Source of the DNA: Turnera subulata
Lineage: Eukaryota > Streptophyta > Magnoliopsida > Malpighiales > Passifloraceae
Reading direction: 5' to 3'
DNA length: 64,000 nucleotides
Assembly: GCA_028386065.3 (NCBI GenBank)
Contig: JAKUCV010003088.1
Span: 114,436-178,435, forward strand
The notes beneath the pieces are model-generated. The model did not search any database. It worked only from the letters and a program-made list of their open reading frames with translations, and was not told the origin of the DNA. A program made the translations under genes and the position numbers. Shown in pieces: positions 1 through 11,826 of the stretch. Position 1 is the stretch's first letter. Every line of letters begins with the position of its first letter.

Positions 1-1072
1 GGAATACATAGGCCAAGGTGAGGATAAGTAAATATAAATATGTTGCCCATAATACCAAGTTGCTGTTTGTTATTGTGGATTGTTTTTACTGGTATAATAC
101 TACTATTGTGGCTGTGAATGATTCGTTAATGGTTGCTGTGATTGTGTTGCTTGCTGTTGATATCGATGTTATGAGTTTGTTGAATCAATTATTATTGATG
201 ATCATACGGGGTACCGGGAATATCGTTATTGAGTTGTTTATTATTTTGGTCGAGCGGAGAGGCCGAGAGCCTGCTGGGGTTGATTAGCAAAGTTTGGACA
301 ACAGGATATGAGCTCAATAAATGAAATCACTTAGACGTTTAGTATCACGGTTAAATGTTGGTACAGCCTGATGGTAGTCCTGTTTTGTTATTTGGTGCTG
401 GGGGAGATGTGCTTGGTGTCCGCTCCTTGTCTGTACCTGGTTATTATTTTGGCACTGGGGGAAGTGTGCTTAGTGTCCGTTCCCTGGCTGTGCCGGTTTG
501 TTGATTTTTGTTACGGGGAGTATCCTGGGTCTAGCTAGATCGGCTACCTGGCAACGACCAACATTTAACTAGTGATAGGGGCCCTACTAATAAATTTGAT
601 AGTGTGACCAGGTTAACACGGAATACTTTCTGGTAAGTGGTATGAACTTATGTTTGTTTCATTGTGACTTGGTTATTGTTGGTTGCCTGCATATTTGTCT
701 TTACTTATGGATTTTACCCGGTGAGCACTTTGGACTCACCCCTCGCCTACGTGACCTGGTCACGTAGATTGATCTGTGCGTAGTACAGGTACATTCGAGG
801 CTAGCTGTGGCGCACCCTCTGCCAGTCCCGGATCCACCCGGCGATGCACTACTACTATATGCTATTGTGTTGTGTTAAGTCTTCCGCTGCTGCTGTTTAT
901 ATTTGTCTTTCTGCTTTGTCGTTTGATGTAATAATGTCTCCGTATGTTAGTGTTGTGAACTGGTTCTGTAATATAATGTTGGTTGGGATAATTAACTAGT
1001 ATGGTTTCTGTAATAGTACAAAGTCCCACGTGTTTACTGTGAATAATGGTAAATTCGGATCGGGGCGTCTCA
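1..1072 (+). mobile_element. Right end of a gypsy-type LTR (partial)
   Basis: The stretch ends with GATCGGGGCGTCTCA. This matches the GGGGCG-TCA 3' terminus seen in many plant Ty3/gypsy LTRs and resembles the terminus of the LTR at 17757-19878. No tRNA primer-binding site follows at 1073, so this is a 3' LTR or a solo LTR rather than a 5' LTR. Around 391-496 a segment of about 52 bp is present twice in diverged form (core GTGTGCTTAGTGTCCG and its variant). No protein-coding frame in it is convincing. The left end lies outside the window. Confidence 0.55.
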
Positions 1073-2088
1073 AGATGCATGTTTTTTGTTAAAATTTAAT
1101 TTTGGTCTAAAATTACGACAGTTTAATTTTTTCCGAATAAATTAGCAAGTTAACTAATTTTTTATTTTTATTTTTTTCCTTTTTTTAGACATTTCTCACC
1201 TTTTTCTCTTTGCTTTTCAATTTTTATAAAAAATTAAAAACCCTAAATCTAAACGACTTGCACAATAAGTTTATTTTTAACTTTACTTTTTCTCTCATCC
1301 CTCACCATTTCACTCCCATCTACCTATTTCTCAATTTGGATGACATCATTCTTTCAATCCATATTTAAAAAACATCAACGAGATGTCTTGATTAAGTTAA
1401 AATAGCTCCTACTAATTGTTCTAACCTATAATCTTCTTCAGCACTAAAACCTGAACTAAATTCTATAAGTATTTCTTGCAACTTATGCTTATGATTAATG
1501 TTTGTTTGGAACTTCTTCTTTTTTTCTTCTTCTTCTTCTTCTTCTTCTTTCTTTCTTTCCTTTTGGATCGTATCATAGTAAAAAATTAAGAAGAAAAAGA
1601 AATCATCTAAAGAAATTTTTTGCCAACGTATCTGCGTGGGATAAAAAATTATTAAGGAGAAAAGATGAAAGAAAAATTGAAGGTCCAAGTCTTATTATAT
1701 CAAAACAAACTGCAGTGCAGCTATTATATATGATCATAAATAAATAAAAATTTGAAAAGTGAAGAGAAAAAAGTGAGAAAAGTCTGAAAGAAATGAAAAA
1801 GGTAAAGAAAGGGATGCACCGTAGCAAAATGATGTTGATTTACTTATTCATGCGCGCTAAGTAACGGCGTCACAACTGGGTGGGATAATTTTAGAAAGTT
1901 AAGTTGTGTACTTAACTACTTAAGTTGCGGAGGTGGTTTTAGGCCAAAATTAAAGAGTGCAGATTAAAATTTAGCTATTTTTTTTTGAACGTCCTGTATA
2001 AGTTTTTTTGTGGCGGCCGGGGCTCGCAAAGAATTTACAGTGAAAGCTTCTTCGTTAACCATACGTAACGACATATTCTTGCATCCAA
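1073..2088. other. AT-rich intergenic DNA with a CTT microsatellite
   Basis: No gene is seen here. A pyrimidine tract of CTT and CTTT units lies at about 1517-1560 and causes spurious frames on both strands. The remainder is AT-rich sequence without recognisable coding potential. Confidence 0.6.
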
Positions 2089-2103
2089 AAGATAGAATCG
2101 GTC
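2089..2103. repeat. Left target-site duplication of the LINE
   Basis: AAGATAGAATCGGTC occurs here and again at 8106-8120, immediately after the A-rich 3' tail of the LINE. A perfect 15-bp direct repeat of this kind is the normal footprint of L1-type target-primed reverse transcription. Confidence 0.92.
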
Positions 2104-2185
2104 AAAAGAACTAGATAATTCGACTCTGTGCTTTGGAAAATTGACTTTAGTCAGGCTCAAAGCGATCCTTATTCCTTAAGGTATC

Positions 2186-4099
2186 ATGCAAGCAAGTAGA
2201 AAAGGGGAGAGCAGTAACCGTCGGAGTGGCGATGGTGGTACATATCAGCCGTCTTTTTTCTCAAGGTGGTCGAGGGTCCAGGTTCAACGGGCGTTGGAAG
2301 AGGGAAGAGCAGTCAGTATTTTCATGGAGAACATCCCATCCTGTTGGGGTGCTGTGGAAGTCTTTAAGGGGATGTCGAAAGTTGGAAGGGTTGTGGATGT
2401 TTTCATCCCAGGGAAGTTAAGTAGGGCTGACATCCGCTTCGGTTTTATTCGCTTTGAGTTTTACGATAAGGCTGAGACGATGGTTGATAGGATTAACAGA
2501 TCAAAAAGTATCAATGGTATGCTGATTGTTTCTGTGGCCAGAAGCAGAATTGGTGTGTCAAAAGAGCTGAATATGCAAAGACCCAGGAAGTCGGCTGGGT
2601 TGATTAAAGAGGTGATGAAGGTCAATAAGGAGGTCTCTTTTGCTCAGATGGTGGCAAAAAGGACACATGTTGAGAATGGTGGTCGTGTTATGAAGGGTGC
2701 TCATAACTCTCAGACGGTGTCCTTTGAATTTAATCCACCTGAGTCGTGCATTTCTCGACTTGGCGCATGTGCTTTTGGTATTTTGAAGGACGGTATATCT
2801 TGCTCTAAGATATATACAGGTTTTAGAAGGATTTTTAACGCCCCCATTGAGGTGAAAAGGTTGGGTGGACAATATGTGCTGCTGAGATTTGAGTCGGGTG
2901 AGGCTATGGCAGCATGTTTGAAACACAAAGACTCCTGGTGTAAGGGTTTATTTGACTTGGTAAGGCCTTGGGAAGAAGGAGATGGAGCATCTCATCGGGA
3001 ATGTTATTTGAATGTTTATGGGGTTCCTCCTCAAGCATGGTGTGACTCCTTCTTTAGTCAAATTGCAACTTGTTTCGGTAGTTTCATCAAACTAATGAAC
3101 ATCTTTGAGTTAAGCAATGAAATAGAGGTTGCCCAGGTTCTAATCTTGACGACTTACAAGAAAGCAGTAGATCGTACTTTTTTAGTTAAAATTGGCCACA
3201 AGGTGTATGACATATTTGTGGCGGAGGCTCATCGAGTCATGGTGGCTAACGGTGGTGTCAAAAGGATTGAAGAGGAAGCCAGTGGGTCTCGATCGCTCAG
3301 GAGAGAGAGCTCGTTTTCGACTGACAAGAGTCAGGGTGCTGCTAGAGGTGTGGAGTCCCAGAAGTCAAGTGACCCTTTTCGTATTTTAGATACAATTAAG
3401 TATCTTGGAAAAGGTAAATTTGTGTTGGAAACTGATGGGAATGTGGATAAAAGAGTTTCTTGTGCAGCGGGCCCCAGCAGCAATAACGGTATGGAAAGAA
3501 TGGTGCAGAATTTCCCCTGCCAGGCGTGCCATCAAGGCTCAAATTCCAAGATGGTGGCGGTGCTTCCTGATGCTCCTGGTGATAAGCAGGCTAACTTATC
3601 TTGTCAAGCCCGTTGCTTGATACCTATGGCTGGTGGGCTTAACCCAAGCCCAAGTGGGCCTTTGTTGAGTAGAGGTGACAGACCCACAACGGGTGAGCAT
3701 GTTGAAGATGTAAGTGGTGATGGGCCGGGGTGTAGCAAGGTGATGGACGAGCTGGACCCCGAAACGGTGTCAATTAGTTCCAAGAGAACGTTGTCCGCTT
3801 TTGAAGGCAACAGAGTATTGTCCCTCACCAGTCTGTCCAAACACTTTAGAATCCTCGTGGACAAGGCGGCATCAAACCATCACCCTCGTTGCAAAAAGAC
3901 CAAGAAAATGAAAAAGATGGCTTCCGGTGGGGTGGTTAGATCTGTTCGTTCAGGAGAAAGTTCTACCAAAGATGAGGACATAACAGCAGGTAATGCTCGC
4001 ACCTCGACTGTAGTGACTGCTCCTTTCTTCTTCAAGTCTATTGAGGCTGATAAGACTATGGAGGTGGGTGCTAAATTTGGGGCTCCAACTTGTGGGTGA
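2186..4099 (+). CDS. LINE ORF1 protein (RRM and DUF4283-like)
   Basis: This is an uninterrupted 637-residue frame, the nucleic-acid-binding ORF1 protein of plant L1 elements. Residues about 40-115 look like an RRM fold: a hydrophobic first strand with FMENIP and an RFGFIRF segment typical of RNP1. Residues about 180-300 resemble the DUF4283 region found in plant LINE ORF1 and related proteins. The C-terminal third is low-complexity, Ser/Gly/Lys-rich and basic (KKTKKMKKM near residue 575), as expected for a nucleic-acid-binding tail. No CCHC knuckle is evident. The frame is intact although ORF2 downstream is not. In a cell it would coat LINE RNA; expression of this copy is unknown. Confidence 0.85.
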   Translation: MQASRKGESSNRRSGDGGTYQPSFFSRWSRVQVQRALEEGRAVSIFMENIPSCWGAVEVFKGMSKVGRVVDVFIPGKLSRADIRFGFIRFEFYDKAETMVDRINRSKSINGMLIVSVARSRIGVSKELNMQRPRKSAGLIKEVMKVNKEVSFAQMVAKRTHVENGGRVMKGAHNSQTVSFEFNPPESCISRLGACAFGILKDGISCSKIYTGFRRIFNAPIEVKRLGGQYVLLRFESGEAMAACLKHKDSWCKGLFDLVRPWEEGDGASHRECYLNVYGVPPQAWCDSFFSQIATCFGSFIKLMNIFELSNEIEVAQVLILTTYKKAVDRTFLVKIGHKVYDIFVAEAHRVMVANGGVKRIEEEASGSRSLRRESSFSTDKSQGAARGVESQKSSDPFRILDTIKYLGKGKFVLETDGNVDKRVSCAAGPSSNNGMERMVQNFPCQACHQGSNSKMVAVLPDAPGDKQANLSCQARCLIPMAGGLNPSPSGPLLSRGDRPTTGEHVEDVSGDGPGCSKVMDELDPETVSISSKRTLSAFEGNRVLSLTSLSKHFRILVDKAASNHHPRCKKTKKMKKMASGGVVRSVRSGESSTKDEDITAGNARTSTVVTAPFFFKSIEADKTMEVGAKFGAPTCG

Positions 4100-4153
4100 C
4101 TCGTCCGTCGTAGAGAAGGAGATAGAAGGTTTAATTGAAAAGGAAGGTGAGGA

Positions 4154-7100
4154 TTGGGTGGAGATGCGAGCTGGTTTGTTGGCTTAAGTGGGTATGTGCG
4201 TTGGATAGTTATCGTGGTCCCTTTCCTTTTTATGTTAAGCTTGATATCATGGAATGTGCGTGGTTTAGGGTCAGACCAGAAACATAGGAGTGTGAAGGAA
4301 TTGATGAGAAAGGTCAATGCAAGAATGGTGTTCCTCTGCGAGACAAAATGTAGCGGGTGGTCGTATAGGGATTTTAACCGACTTTGGGATGGTGATCCTT
4401 TTGATTTTGTGTGTGTTGATGCTACTGGTAACTCGGGTGGTCTTGTGTTCATGTGGGAGGTTAGTTTCTTCACTGTGCACAACAGAGATGTAGGGAGGAA
4501 TTGGATTATGGTGGATGGGGTAGTATCCGGTAACATTAACATTGGGATCTGCGGTGTTTATGGTCCAAGTGATGTAGATGAAAGAGTATGCCTTTGGGAA
4601 GATGTACTTGGCTGATTGAGGGGGTCCAGTATTCCTTGGGTGGTAATTGGTGATTTTAACAAAATCCTTGATGCAAAGGAAAGACTGAGTGGAAGAATTA
4701 ATATCAGAGGGTCGCGAGCTCTGGCTGATCTTGTTTCTGGTGCTGAATTGTGTGAAGTGGAGCTGCAAGGGAGAACTTTCACTTGGGGAAATAGCAGGGC
4801 TACAAGCAAGATTGATAGGGCATTCTTTAACCCTTTATGGTACTCGTTTTTCCCCTCTATCAAATTATAGACAGAAGCAAAAGGGGACTCGGACCATTGT
4901 CTTATTATTTTGGCTCAAGAACAGAAGAATTGGGGGGTGAGGCCCTTTAAATTTCTCAATTGTTGGCTTATGCACAAAGGTTTTGAGGGGGTCTTGAAAA
5001 ACTCATGGTTGGCTGCGTGTGACCAATTCCCAGGCAGATTTAGACTTCTAAGGTAACTGGGTTGCGTGAAGCAGTCACTAAGAGTTTGGAACAGGCAGGT
5101 TTTTGGCAACGTTGAGGAGAATATCAAATCGTTGAAGAAGAAAATTGATGAGTTGGATCAGCTCACGGATAGAAGGGCGTTGAATGATGATGAAACAAAC
5201 TTGATAAGGGGCTGGAAATCGAATTTGTTGGAAAGGAGAAGACAACAGGAGTGTTTGTGGCTGCAGAAATCACGTGTCAATTGGTTGAAGTTGGGAGACA
5301 AAAATACTAAATTCTTCCATTTGAGTGCTTGTAACAGAGGAAGAAGGAATAGTATTAGACAAGTTTCGGTGGGGGGCCACATCTTGGAAGAGCCCTTAGA
5401 CATCAAGAATGCAACAAAGGATTATTTCGCAAGGGTCTTTAAGCCCTTACCTGAAGCGAAATTTAAATGGGGAAATCTGCCTATTAAGAGGTTGGCAACG
5501 AATCAGGCTTCTTTGTTGGAAAAACCAATAGAGATGGAAAAGTTAAAAGGGCCTTGTGGGAGTGTGATGGAAATAAGGCCCCAGGCCCTGATGGGTTTAA
5601 TCTCAATTTTTATAAGCAGGTCTGGGACCTTATTTGTGATGATCTCATGGATTTAATAAATGAGTTTTTTTGTTCAGGGAGGCTGCCTCAAGGCGTGAAT
5701 TGTGGTTTTCTCTGTTTAATTCTAAAAAAGTTGGAGGCATTGGGTTTTGAGGATTATAGACCAATCTATCTCATTCATGGCATCTATAAAATTGTGGCAA
5801 AGGTCTTGGTTGGAAGAATGAAGGCTGTTATGAAGGATGTGATCAGTGATAATCAACATGCTTTTGTGGAGGGGAGACAGATTCTTGATTGTGTCTTATC
5901 AGCGTCGGAGATGGTGCATTTAATCAAGAAAAGCAACTACAAGGCTGTGCTTTGGAAAATTGACTTTAGAAAGGCTTATGACACAGTCTCTTGGGATTTT
6001 CTATTGGATTTGTTATCGGCTATGGGTTTTGGTGAGAAGTGGAGGATGTGGATATGGGGATGTATCAATATTCCTAAAATTTCTGTTTTACTTAACGGGT
6101 GTCCTTCAGATGAGTTTGTTGCTTACAGAGGTCTGAAACAAGGTGACCCCCTGTCACCTTTTTTGTTCAACATTGTTGCTGAAGGTCTCAATTGTCTAGT
6201 TAGCCTGGCGATAACAGGTGGGTTGATCCAAGAGCTGCGTGTGAATAATGTGGCTGCATCCCTACTTCAATTTGCTGATGATACACTATTCTTTTGCCCT
6301 GATGATGTATCGTCACTACTGAATCTGAAACGGGTTTTGAGAAGCTTCGAAAGCATGTCTGGGCTCAAGATCAATTTCCATAAGAGCAGTTTAGTGGGCA
6401 TTAACATTTCCCATCAAAGGGCGAACGAATTAGGAGGGATGTTGTTGAGCAAAGTCGAAAACTTCCCCATATCTTATTTAGGCCTTACTATTGGGAAGAA
6501 TATGCATAGAATAAAAGCTTGGGACCCTGTGGTTAATAGGATAAAGAGTCGGCTCGCTTCTTGGAAAGACAAATTCTTGTCACTAGGAGGTAGAGTGACT
6601 CTTATTCGGGCTGTTCTTAGTAATTTGCCCATTTACTATCTATCTGTATTCAAGATGCCGGCTGGTGTAGAGAAGAAGATTGTTAGTTTACAGAGAAATT
6701 TCCTTTGGGGTGGCAATGAAGAAAGAAGGCGCATGTGTTTGGTTGCTTGGCACAAAATAGCTAAACCAAAAGTGGTGGGAGGTATGGGAATTGAGGATAT
6801 AAAGATAAAAAATCAGTGTCTACTGTTTACGTGGCTTTGGAGGTACATTAATCTCACCCCTAGCTCAAATGTGGGGCCTCTATGGTCTCGCATATTGCAT
6901 CATGTATATAGGTGCCCCTCAGAGTCATCTTGGCCTGTGTTTGATGTCAGGAGGGTTTCGGGAATTTTGGGGAACATCATAAAGGCAGGGGACTTGGCAC
7001 TGGGCGAAGACATGGTTTTGAGACAAAAAGTTGTAGTGGAAGTGAATGATGGGAACTCTTGTATGTTTTGGTCTGACAGATGGCTGGCTTGTGGGGTGTT

Positions 7101-7932
7101 GAAGGAACTATATCCAAGACTTTTTGCTATCTTAAATAGTCAATTGGCTTCAGTGGCGAGCATGGTGAGTTGTGTTAATGGCCAACGACATTGGAATTTT
7201 AATTGGAGACGTCATCTGTTTTTGTGGGAACAAGAGGTGGCTGATCAATTAGCAAGTAATCTGGTTAATGTGGTATTCAATATGGGGACAGCAGATGGTT
7301 GGAGATGGGTTGCAGATGTGAAGGGTATTTTTAGTGTCAAGTCAGCCTACAATTCTCTATTGGTATCTTCAAGGGTGTGTAGTGGTAAACCATGCGTTTG
7401 GCTAGGGTGTGCCCCTTTTAAAGTGGAATGTTTCCTTTGGATGGCCTTGAATAATGGAATTGCTGTAAGATCTACTCTCCTTCGAAATAATATGATTTCA
7501 GTAGATAATGCAGGGTGTGCTTTCTGCGATGAGGGTGTCGAATACAGGGACCACCTGTTTATACATTGTAGGATGGTTTGGTGTTGGTGGAATCAATTAT
7601 GTAACTGGTGGGGAGTGAGTTGGTGTGTACCTCAATCTCTGGAGGATTTTTATGAACAATGGATGGGTCTACTTGGGACTTCTAAAGCAAGGGCCCCTTG
7701 GATGGTCGTTTTCTTTATTACAATCTGGAGTGTTTGGTTATCAAGGAACAAGCTTATCTTCGATTCAAAACAAGTGGATTGGGGCAAATTAGTGGAGTCG
7801 GTGTTGTGTAGATCGGTGGAGTGGTTCAAAGTGTCTCAACCTAGCTTTCCCTTTGATTTATCCTCAATTTTGATTTGTCCTCAGAGTGTCCTAGCCTCGC
7901 GTGGACCGGTATGCAAGTTAGTCATTGTATAG
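4154..7932 (+). pseudogene. LINE ORF2 (endonuclease-reverse transcriptase), disrupted
   Basis: The region encodes an endonuclease/exonuclease/phosphatase domain (SWNVRGLG near 4240, GDFN near 4650, GDSDHC near 4885). A linker follows with LRVWNRQVFG and LKLGDKNTKFFH, then the reverse transcriptase (GNKAPGPDGF at about 5570, FRKAYD at about 5968, GLKQGDPLSPFLFN at about 6132, catalytic FADD at about 6272). A zf-RVT region lies at about 7330-7600. It is broken in frame by TGA 4613-4615, TAG 4868-4870 and TAA 5054-5056. A one-base frameshift near 5535-5545 moves the reading frame, after which 5554-7932 is open. The catalytic motif is FADD rather than the commoner YADD. Confidence 0.9.
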
Positions 7933-8105
7933 TGTTGTAAGTCTATGCTCTGCTGCTTCTGTTGAGTTGTGTCGTGTACGGGCCATGATGTTTTGTTTTA
8001 GTATGGTAGGTAAACTGAAGCATGGGGTTTTGTCATCCTGTTGATGACCACCTCTGTACATTCTCTCTTATCTTAATCTTAATATGCTATCGTATTCAAA
8101 AAAAG

Positions 8106-8120
8106 AAGATAGAATCGGTC
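8106..8120. repeat. Right target-site duplication of the LINE
   Basis: This is the second copy of AAGATAGAATCGGTC, abutting the A-rich tail of the LINE; it pairs with 2089-2103. Confidence 0.92.
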
Positions 8121-8704
8121 TTTGAAAATAAAAATTGTAAGAAAGAAACGCTGCATCATATCTACATGCTTAATGGAATTCGGGCAACATTTCTCTAATA
8201 TCCAGAAATAATTATTTCAGAAAATGATCATATTCCCTGAAGTGGTAGAAAGTAGAAAGAAATAAATAATCAATAAATCATGTCCATTAGTTCATTACAT
8301 TTTAATATATAAAGTGCCAATTTTTTTCCCGTCTTTTACAGTCCTATATATCACACCTTTTCTTGATGCTAAATATATATCGCACCTTAACCCAATTATT
8401 TGATATGCTAATTATGTTTTTGTTTTTCCTTGCCATGAAATCCATTCTTAGTCATTCCGTTAGTAAATGGATAAATTATTGTCTAAAACAAATTTACCAA
8501 ATGACAAACTGTTTGCTATTTTTTTTTTTTTTCTAAAGTTTCAACTCCGAGAAGATTCTGAAGGAGGTCTTATTTAATTATTTTTACATATTACATACTC
8601 ATTGCAATTGCAGGAAACTCCAAATAGTAATGACTTGAAGACATATGATCACAGCAATGTCATGACTTAACTAATTAAGCAGAGGGAGCTAATTAATTAG
8701 TTAA
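8121..8704. other. AT-rich intergenic DNA, 3' flank of the LEA-like gene
   Basis: No gene is seen. The part nearest 8704 is presumably the 3' UTR of the minus-strand LEA-like gene. Confidence 0.55.
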
Positions 8705-9463
8705 TTAATACAAACTGGTACGCATGTATTGCTCAGGGGAAATGTCAGGGTCTGGCTTCTCAACCCCATCAACATTCCTCAGCCAATAAGTCTGAGAAAG
8801 AGATGCTGCATTCTCAGGCACATCATCCATCACACGCTCATGCCCTTTAGGAACATATATCCCTGTTCGAGGATGAGGTACCCAATCCTCCTCCTCCTTC
8901 TTACTGCTACCTTTTGTTGAGTCTAGTGATTTTTCCTGCTGATGATGATTTACTGCTTGGAAACTGCTTTTAGAAAAGCACTGAACTCGTCTCCCTTCCC
9001 TGCACATAAATTTATTGGTGCAAGTTATATTAAGACATATACACAATGGAAAACCATGTATATATAACCTAATTTCTCGATTGTCGCAAATCTTAAAAGT
9101 CCTGCGCTGCTGTGCCTTTTGTTAGATAGAACACTACAGATCAAGGAATGGTTGAAGCAAGACGAGTCACTAATAAAGGAGAGGATGCACCAAAAAAATA
9201 AAAAGAGAGGGATAAAAATCTCAACGAAATCTTGTTGCCGTCGAATAAAGAACTGCGGTGAATAACTGACTCTGACAGGTAATATGAAGTAAAAATGAAA
9301 GGACGACCTTCAAATGAAACTTTATACTAAAAAACTATACCTTACATAAATTGTATAACCCTTTAATTGAAGATTTGCTAAACGACAATATATACCCGAT
9401 GATGAAGTCTTGAAACGTAAAGATCTTTAATGGTTTTGAAAGATCTCAAACGTAGAGACGTAG

Positions 9464-9505
<42 letters not shown>

Positions 9506-9985
9506 TAAACTTGAGCACATGGTTCACTATATATATAACTGACGAAATGTTGTTGAGATTGATTTATGATATGGGGTGATCTATTGTACACTGGTGAAGG
9601 GTTCATCTAAAAAGCGGACACGTCTCCAAAAGTTGAACTCGAAACTTTAAAGTTTCCAGTTGATAAAGAACATGACTGGGTGTTAATTTTTTCTGCAACC
9701 CTAACAAATAATGACAAAATGTGAACATATTATAGATGCAAACATATGTACCAATAGCAAATAACTAGTTAGCCGAGCAACAAAGAAAAACAAGCTGGTA
9801 GCTCATGCAGCAAGAAAGCAAAAGATTAAAAAGAATTAGTGCGTAGCAAGCAGCTGAGAAAGAATTCAAAGATTAAAGTCTCATGATCAAATAGAAGAAC
9901 GCATATAGGCAATAGCTCAAAAAGTTAAACCAACCACATACCTAAGCATCAACAATTTTGTGTTTGCAAGCCAAGTTCTTCCCAT
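8705..9985 (-). CDS. LEA-like (LEA_3/DI21-type) small stress protein
   Basis: There are two exons on the minus strand. Exon 1 is 9985-9942 (ATG, ending CTTAG before GTATGT) and exon 2 is 8999-8705 (after TGTGCAG, stop TAA). They join in phase to give 112 residues. The N-terminus MGRTWLANTKLLM resembles the organellar-targeting start of the LEA_3 group. The middle is hydrophilic (Gln, Ser, Lys, Glu). The C-terminus carries WVPHPRTGIYVPKGHE and TYWLRNVDGVEKPDPD, which I associate with the drought-induced DI21/SAG21-like proteins; that family assignment is from memory. The likely role is desiccation or oxidative stress protection, possibly in mitochondria. The 942-bp intron contains a TA microsatellite. 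Exon 1 was placed by splice-site and phase agreement, so it needs transcript support. Confidence 0.75.
9466..9502. repeat. (TA)n microsatellite
   Basis: An uninterrupted run of about 18 TA units lies inside the intron of the LEA-like gene. Length polymorphism between accessions is likely. Confidence 0.95.
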
Positions 9986-10869
9986 GAGTAGGAAGAAAGT
10001 GAGGGAATGAGTTGTTCCTCTGAAAACCAGCTACTAGTCTAGGATGTAACTATTACCTAACTTTGATATCAGAACTTAAAGATATGTGACACCATATATA
10101 TAATCGTGGTACTGATGCTGTACTGTAAAACGGAACCTGAAAAGGATGGGATGTAAAACATAACATGGTACAACTTAGAGAGACATTTTTTCTAGATCTA
10201 TATATAAAGAATAAGTTCGTTTTGAACATATCTGGTGAAGGCGATAGAAAAAGAACATGCATTCAGAATGCGGAAGTGGGAAGCTGAAAGCTTTTTGGTG
10301 TTTCGAGGACAGGGAAAAAGGAGCCAATGCCCTCAACCTGTGGTCTTAAATTCTGATGGAAACATCATTATAAGATACCCTCCACAATTTGATAACATAT
10401 TTTTAATTTAAGCATCTTAGCATATATAGGTTTCTTAGTAAAAGATTGGTTATTGGTTATTCCGTCTTGGTTCATTAAGTGAGGGCCATCTCTATAGATG
10501 TCATGTCATCCTTTTGTAAGGCCTAAAATAATTCATGGGAAGCTAATGCTTAATGCTTAATTCTTTGCCTCCTGCACGAGTTTGAGGGAGTTCCGGGGTT
10601 ATTCGGTGACTGGTCCAAAAGTGGTAAAAGTGATTCCGTTTTGTTATTTGATGGATCAAGACTCAGAACTCAAATCCAATGCCGTTGAGCCCATTACAAT
10701 GCCCATTTGAAAGGAAAGAAAATCGTCTGGATTATTCAAGACTCGGAAAATAATATCGTGTTTTGGTTTCGGTGACATTATTATTAATGAACAACCAGGC
10801 ACCTGTCGATTAAATTTCAATAATAGGCCTTGCGCCACCCTCTTATACCAAAAAAAAAAAAACGCCATT
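9986..10869. other. Promoter side of the LEA-like gene and intergenic DNA
   Basis: This is AT-rich sequence upstream of the minus-strand LEA-like gene. No further gene is recognised. A run of 13 A lies at 10849-10861. Confidence 0.5.
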
Positions 10870-11121
10870 CAAGTCGAATCCGAATTGGTCATGTTGTTGA
10901 TGACATTTTATCTTTTTCATCTTCTTTTGACATTTTACTCTATTCTTACATTCTTAGATTATGTAATAAGGTGGCTGATGCCACTAGTAGACTGGTTTTT
11001 TTAGTTCACCCATATGTGGATTGGATTGGTACTCCGTCGACTCCAATTACACATCTGGATGACGCTGAGGTTGCAACTTTTGTCTGAGTTGAACGAAAGG
11101 AATTATTTCCTCCTAAAAAAA
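10870..11121 (+). mobile_element. 3' remnant of a LINE (RNase H tail)
   Basis: The frame ending at 11087 reads RLCNKVADATSRLV followed by YVDWIGTPST. This matches the end of plant LINE-type RNase H proteins, where a conserved NKVAD block precedes a hydrophobic helix and the terminus. An A-rich stretch (CTCCTAAAAAAAATAATT) follows shortly after the stop. Nothing upstream of about 10870 belongs to the element, so it is heavily 5'-truncated. It is different sequence from the RNase H end of the LINE at 33527-40811. Confidence 0.5.
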
Positions 11122-11504
11122 ATAATTCCAAGAAACCAAGCAAAAGAACCTCAAGCTCAACCAATTTTCGCAAATTTAAAAGGAGCCAAGTTCTAACCCA
11201 CAATATAAATTTATCTCATAGTCCTTTATAAAATGTAAATTCGAGTCTTAAATTATTTTTTATTGATATAAATGGATCATAATCTAATATTTTATTAAAT
11301 GTAATTTTTTCCGTCCCTCAAGCGTTGTAAAACATATATAAGTTTAATTTTAATTAACTAGGTCCTACAATCCTAAAAATCTAAATTCTAAACTTTACAT
11401 AAATTTTAAACTTTAAATCTTAAACCCTAATAAAAGATTAAGCTACAAAACGCTGAAGTTTAAACTTAAACTCTAATCCTTAAACTATTAATCCTAAAAA
11501 ATAT

Positions 11505-11826
11505 TAAACTATAGATCCTAACATTATGAACCCAAAAATTCTAAACCTTAAGATCTTTACACTTTTTAAACACTAAACATTCAATTCTACAATGTTAATT
11601 CTTAAAATGTAAACACTACATTCAAAATTTGAATCCTAAATCTTTAAACTTTAGAATCTCAAACCTGCAAAAATTTAAACCCACGACTTAAGTTGTCTTA
11701 CTCTTATAGGTAGTTCTTTCGGATTGAATCTTCATTCTAACATCAAAATACCACATTGCTTAAAATATAACTACCAAAACCACTAAACTACTATTTTTTT
11801 TTGGTAAAATAAAGTTTAGGTTAAAC
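11505..11826. repeat. AT-rich direct repeat, copy A
   Basis: This segment of degenerate TAAACCTTAAA-like sequence is repeated in the same orientation at 12292-12550. Shared landmarks in order are TAAACTA, a CCTAA-ATTATGA block, TACAATGTTAATTCTTAAAA and GGTAAAATAAAGTTTA. Copy A carries about 80 extra bp (around 11685-11765). No coding content is seen. Confidence 0.75.

Larger units (their letters stand above)
2104..8105 (+). mobile_element. Full-length L1-type LINE retrotransposon, decayed
   Basis: The element is 6.0 kb and bounded by a perfect 15-bp target-site duplication. It carries ORF1 (RNA-binding, 2186-4099), a broken ORF2 (endonuclease, reverse transcriptase and zf-RVT, 4154-7932), a short 3' UTR and an A-rich tail at 8098-8107. 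ORF2 has three in-frame stops and one frameshift, so the copy cannot be autonomous. There is no RNase H domain after the zf-RVT region, unlike the second LINE in this window, so the two belong to different L1 lineages. The first 50 bp contain 25 nt identical to its own reverse-transcriptase region. Confidence 0.93.

Noticed and set aside
1392..1827. Glu/Lys-rich and Leu/Ser-rich frames around 1500
   Set aside because: They come from the CTT microsatellite on either strand.
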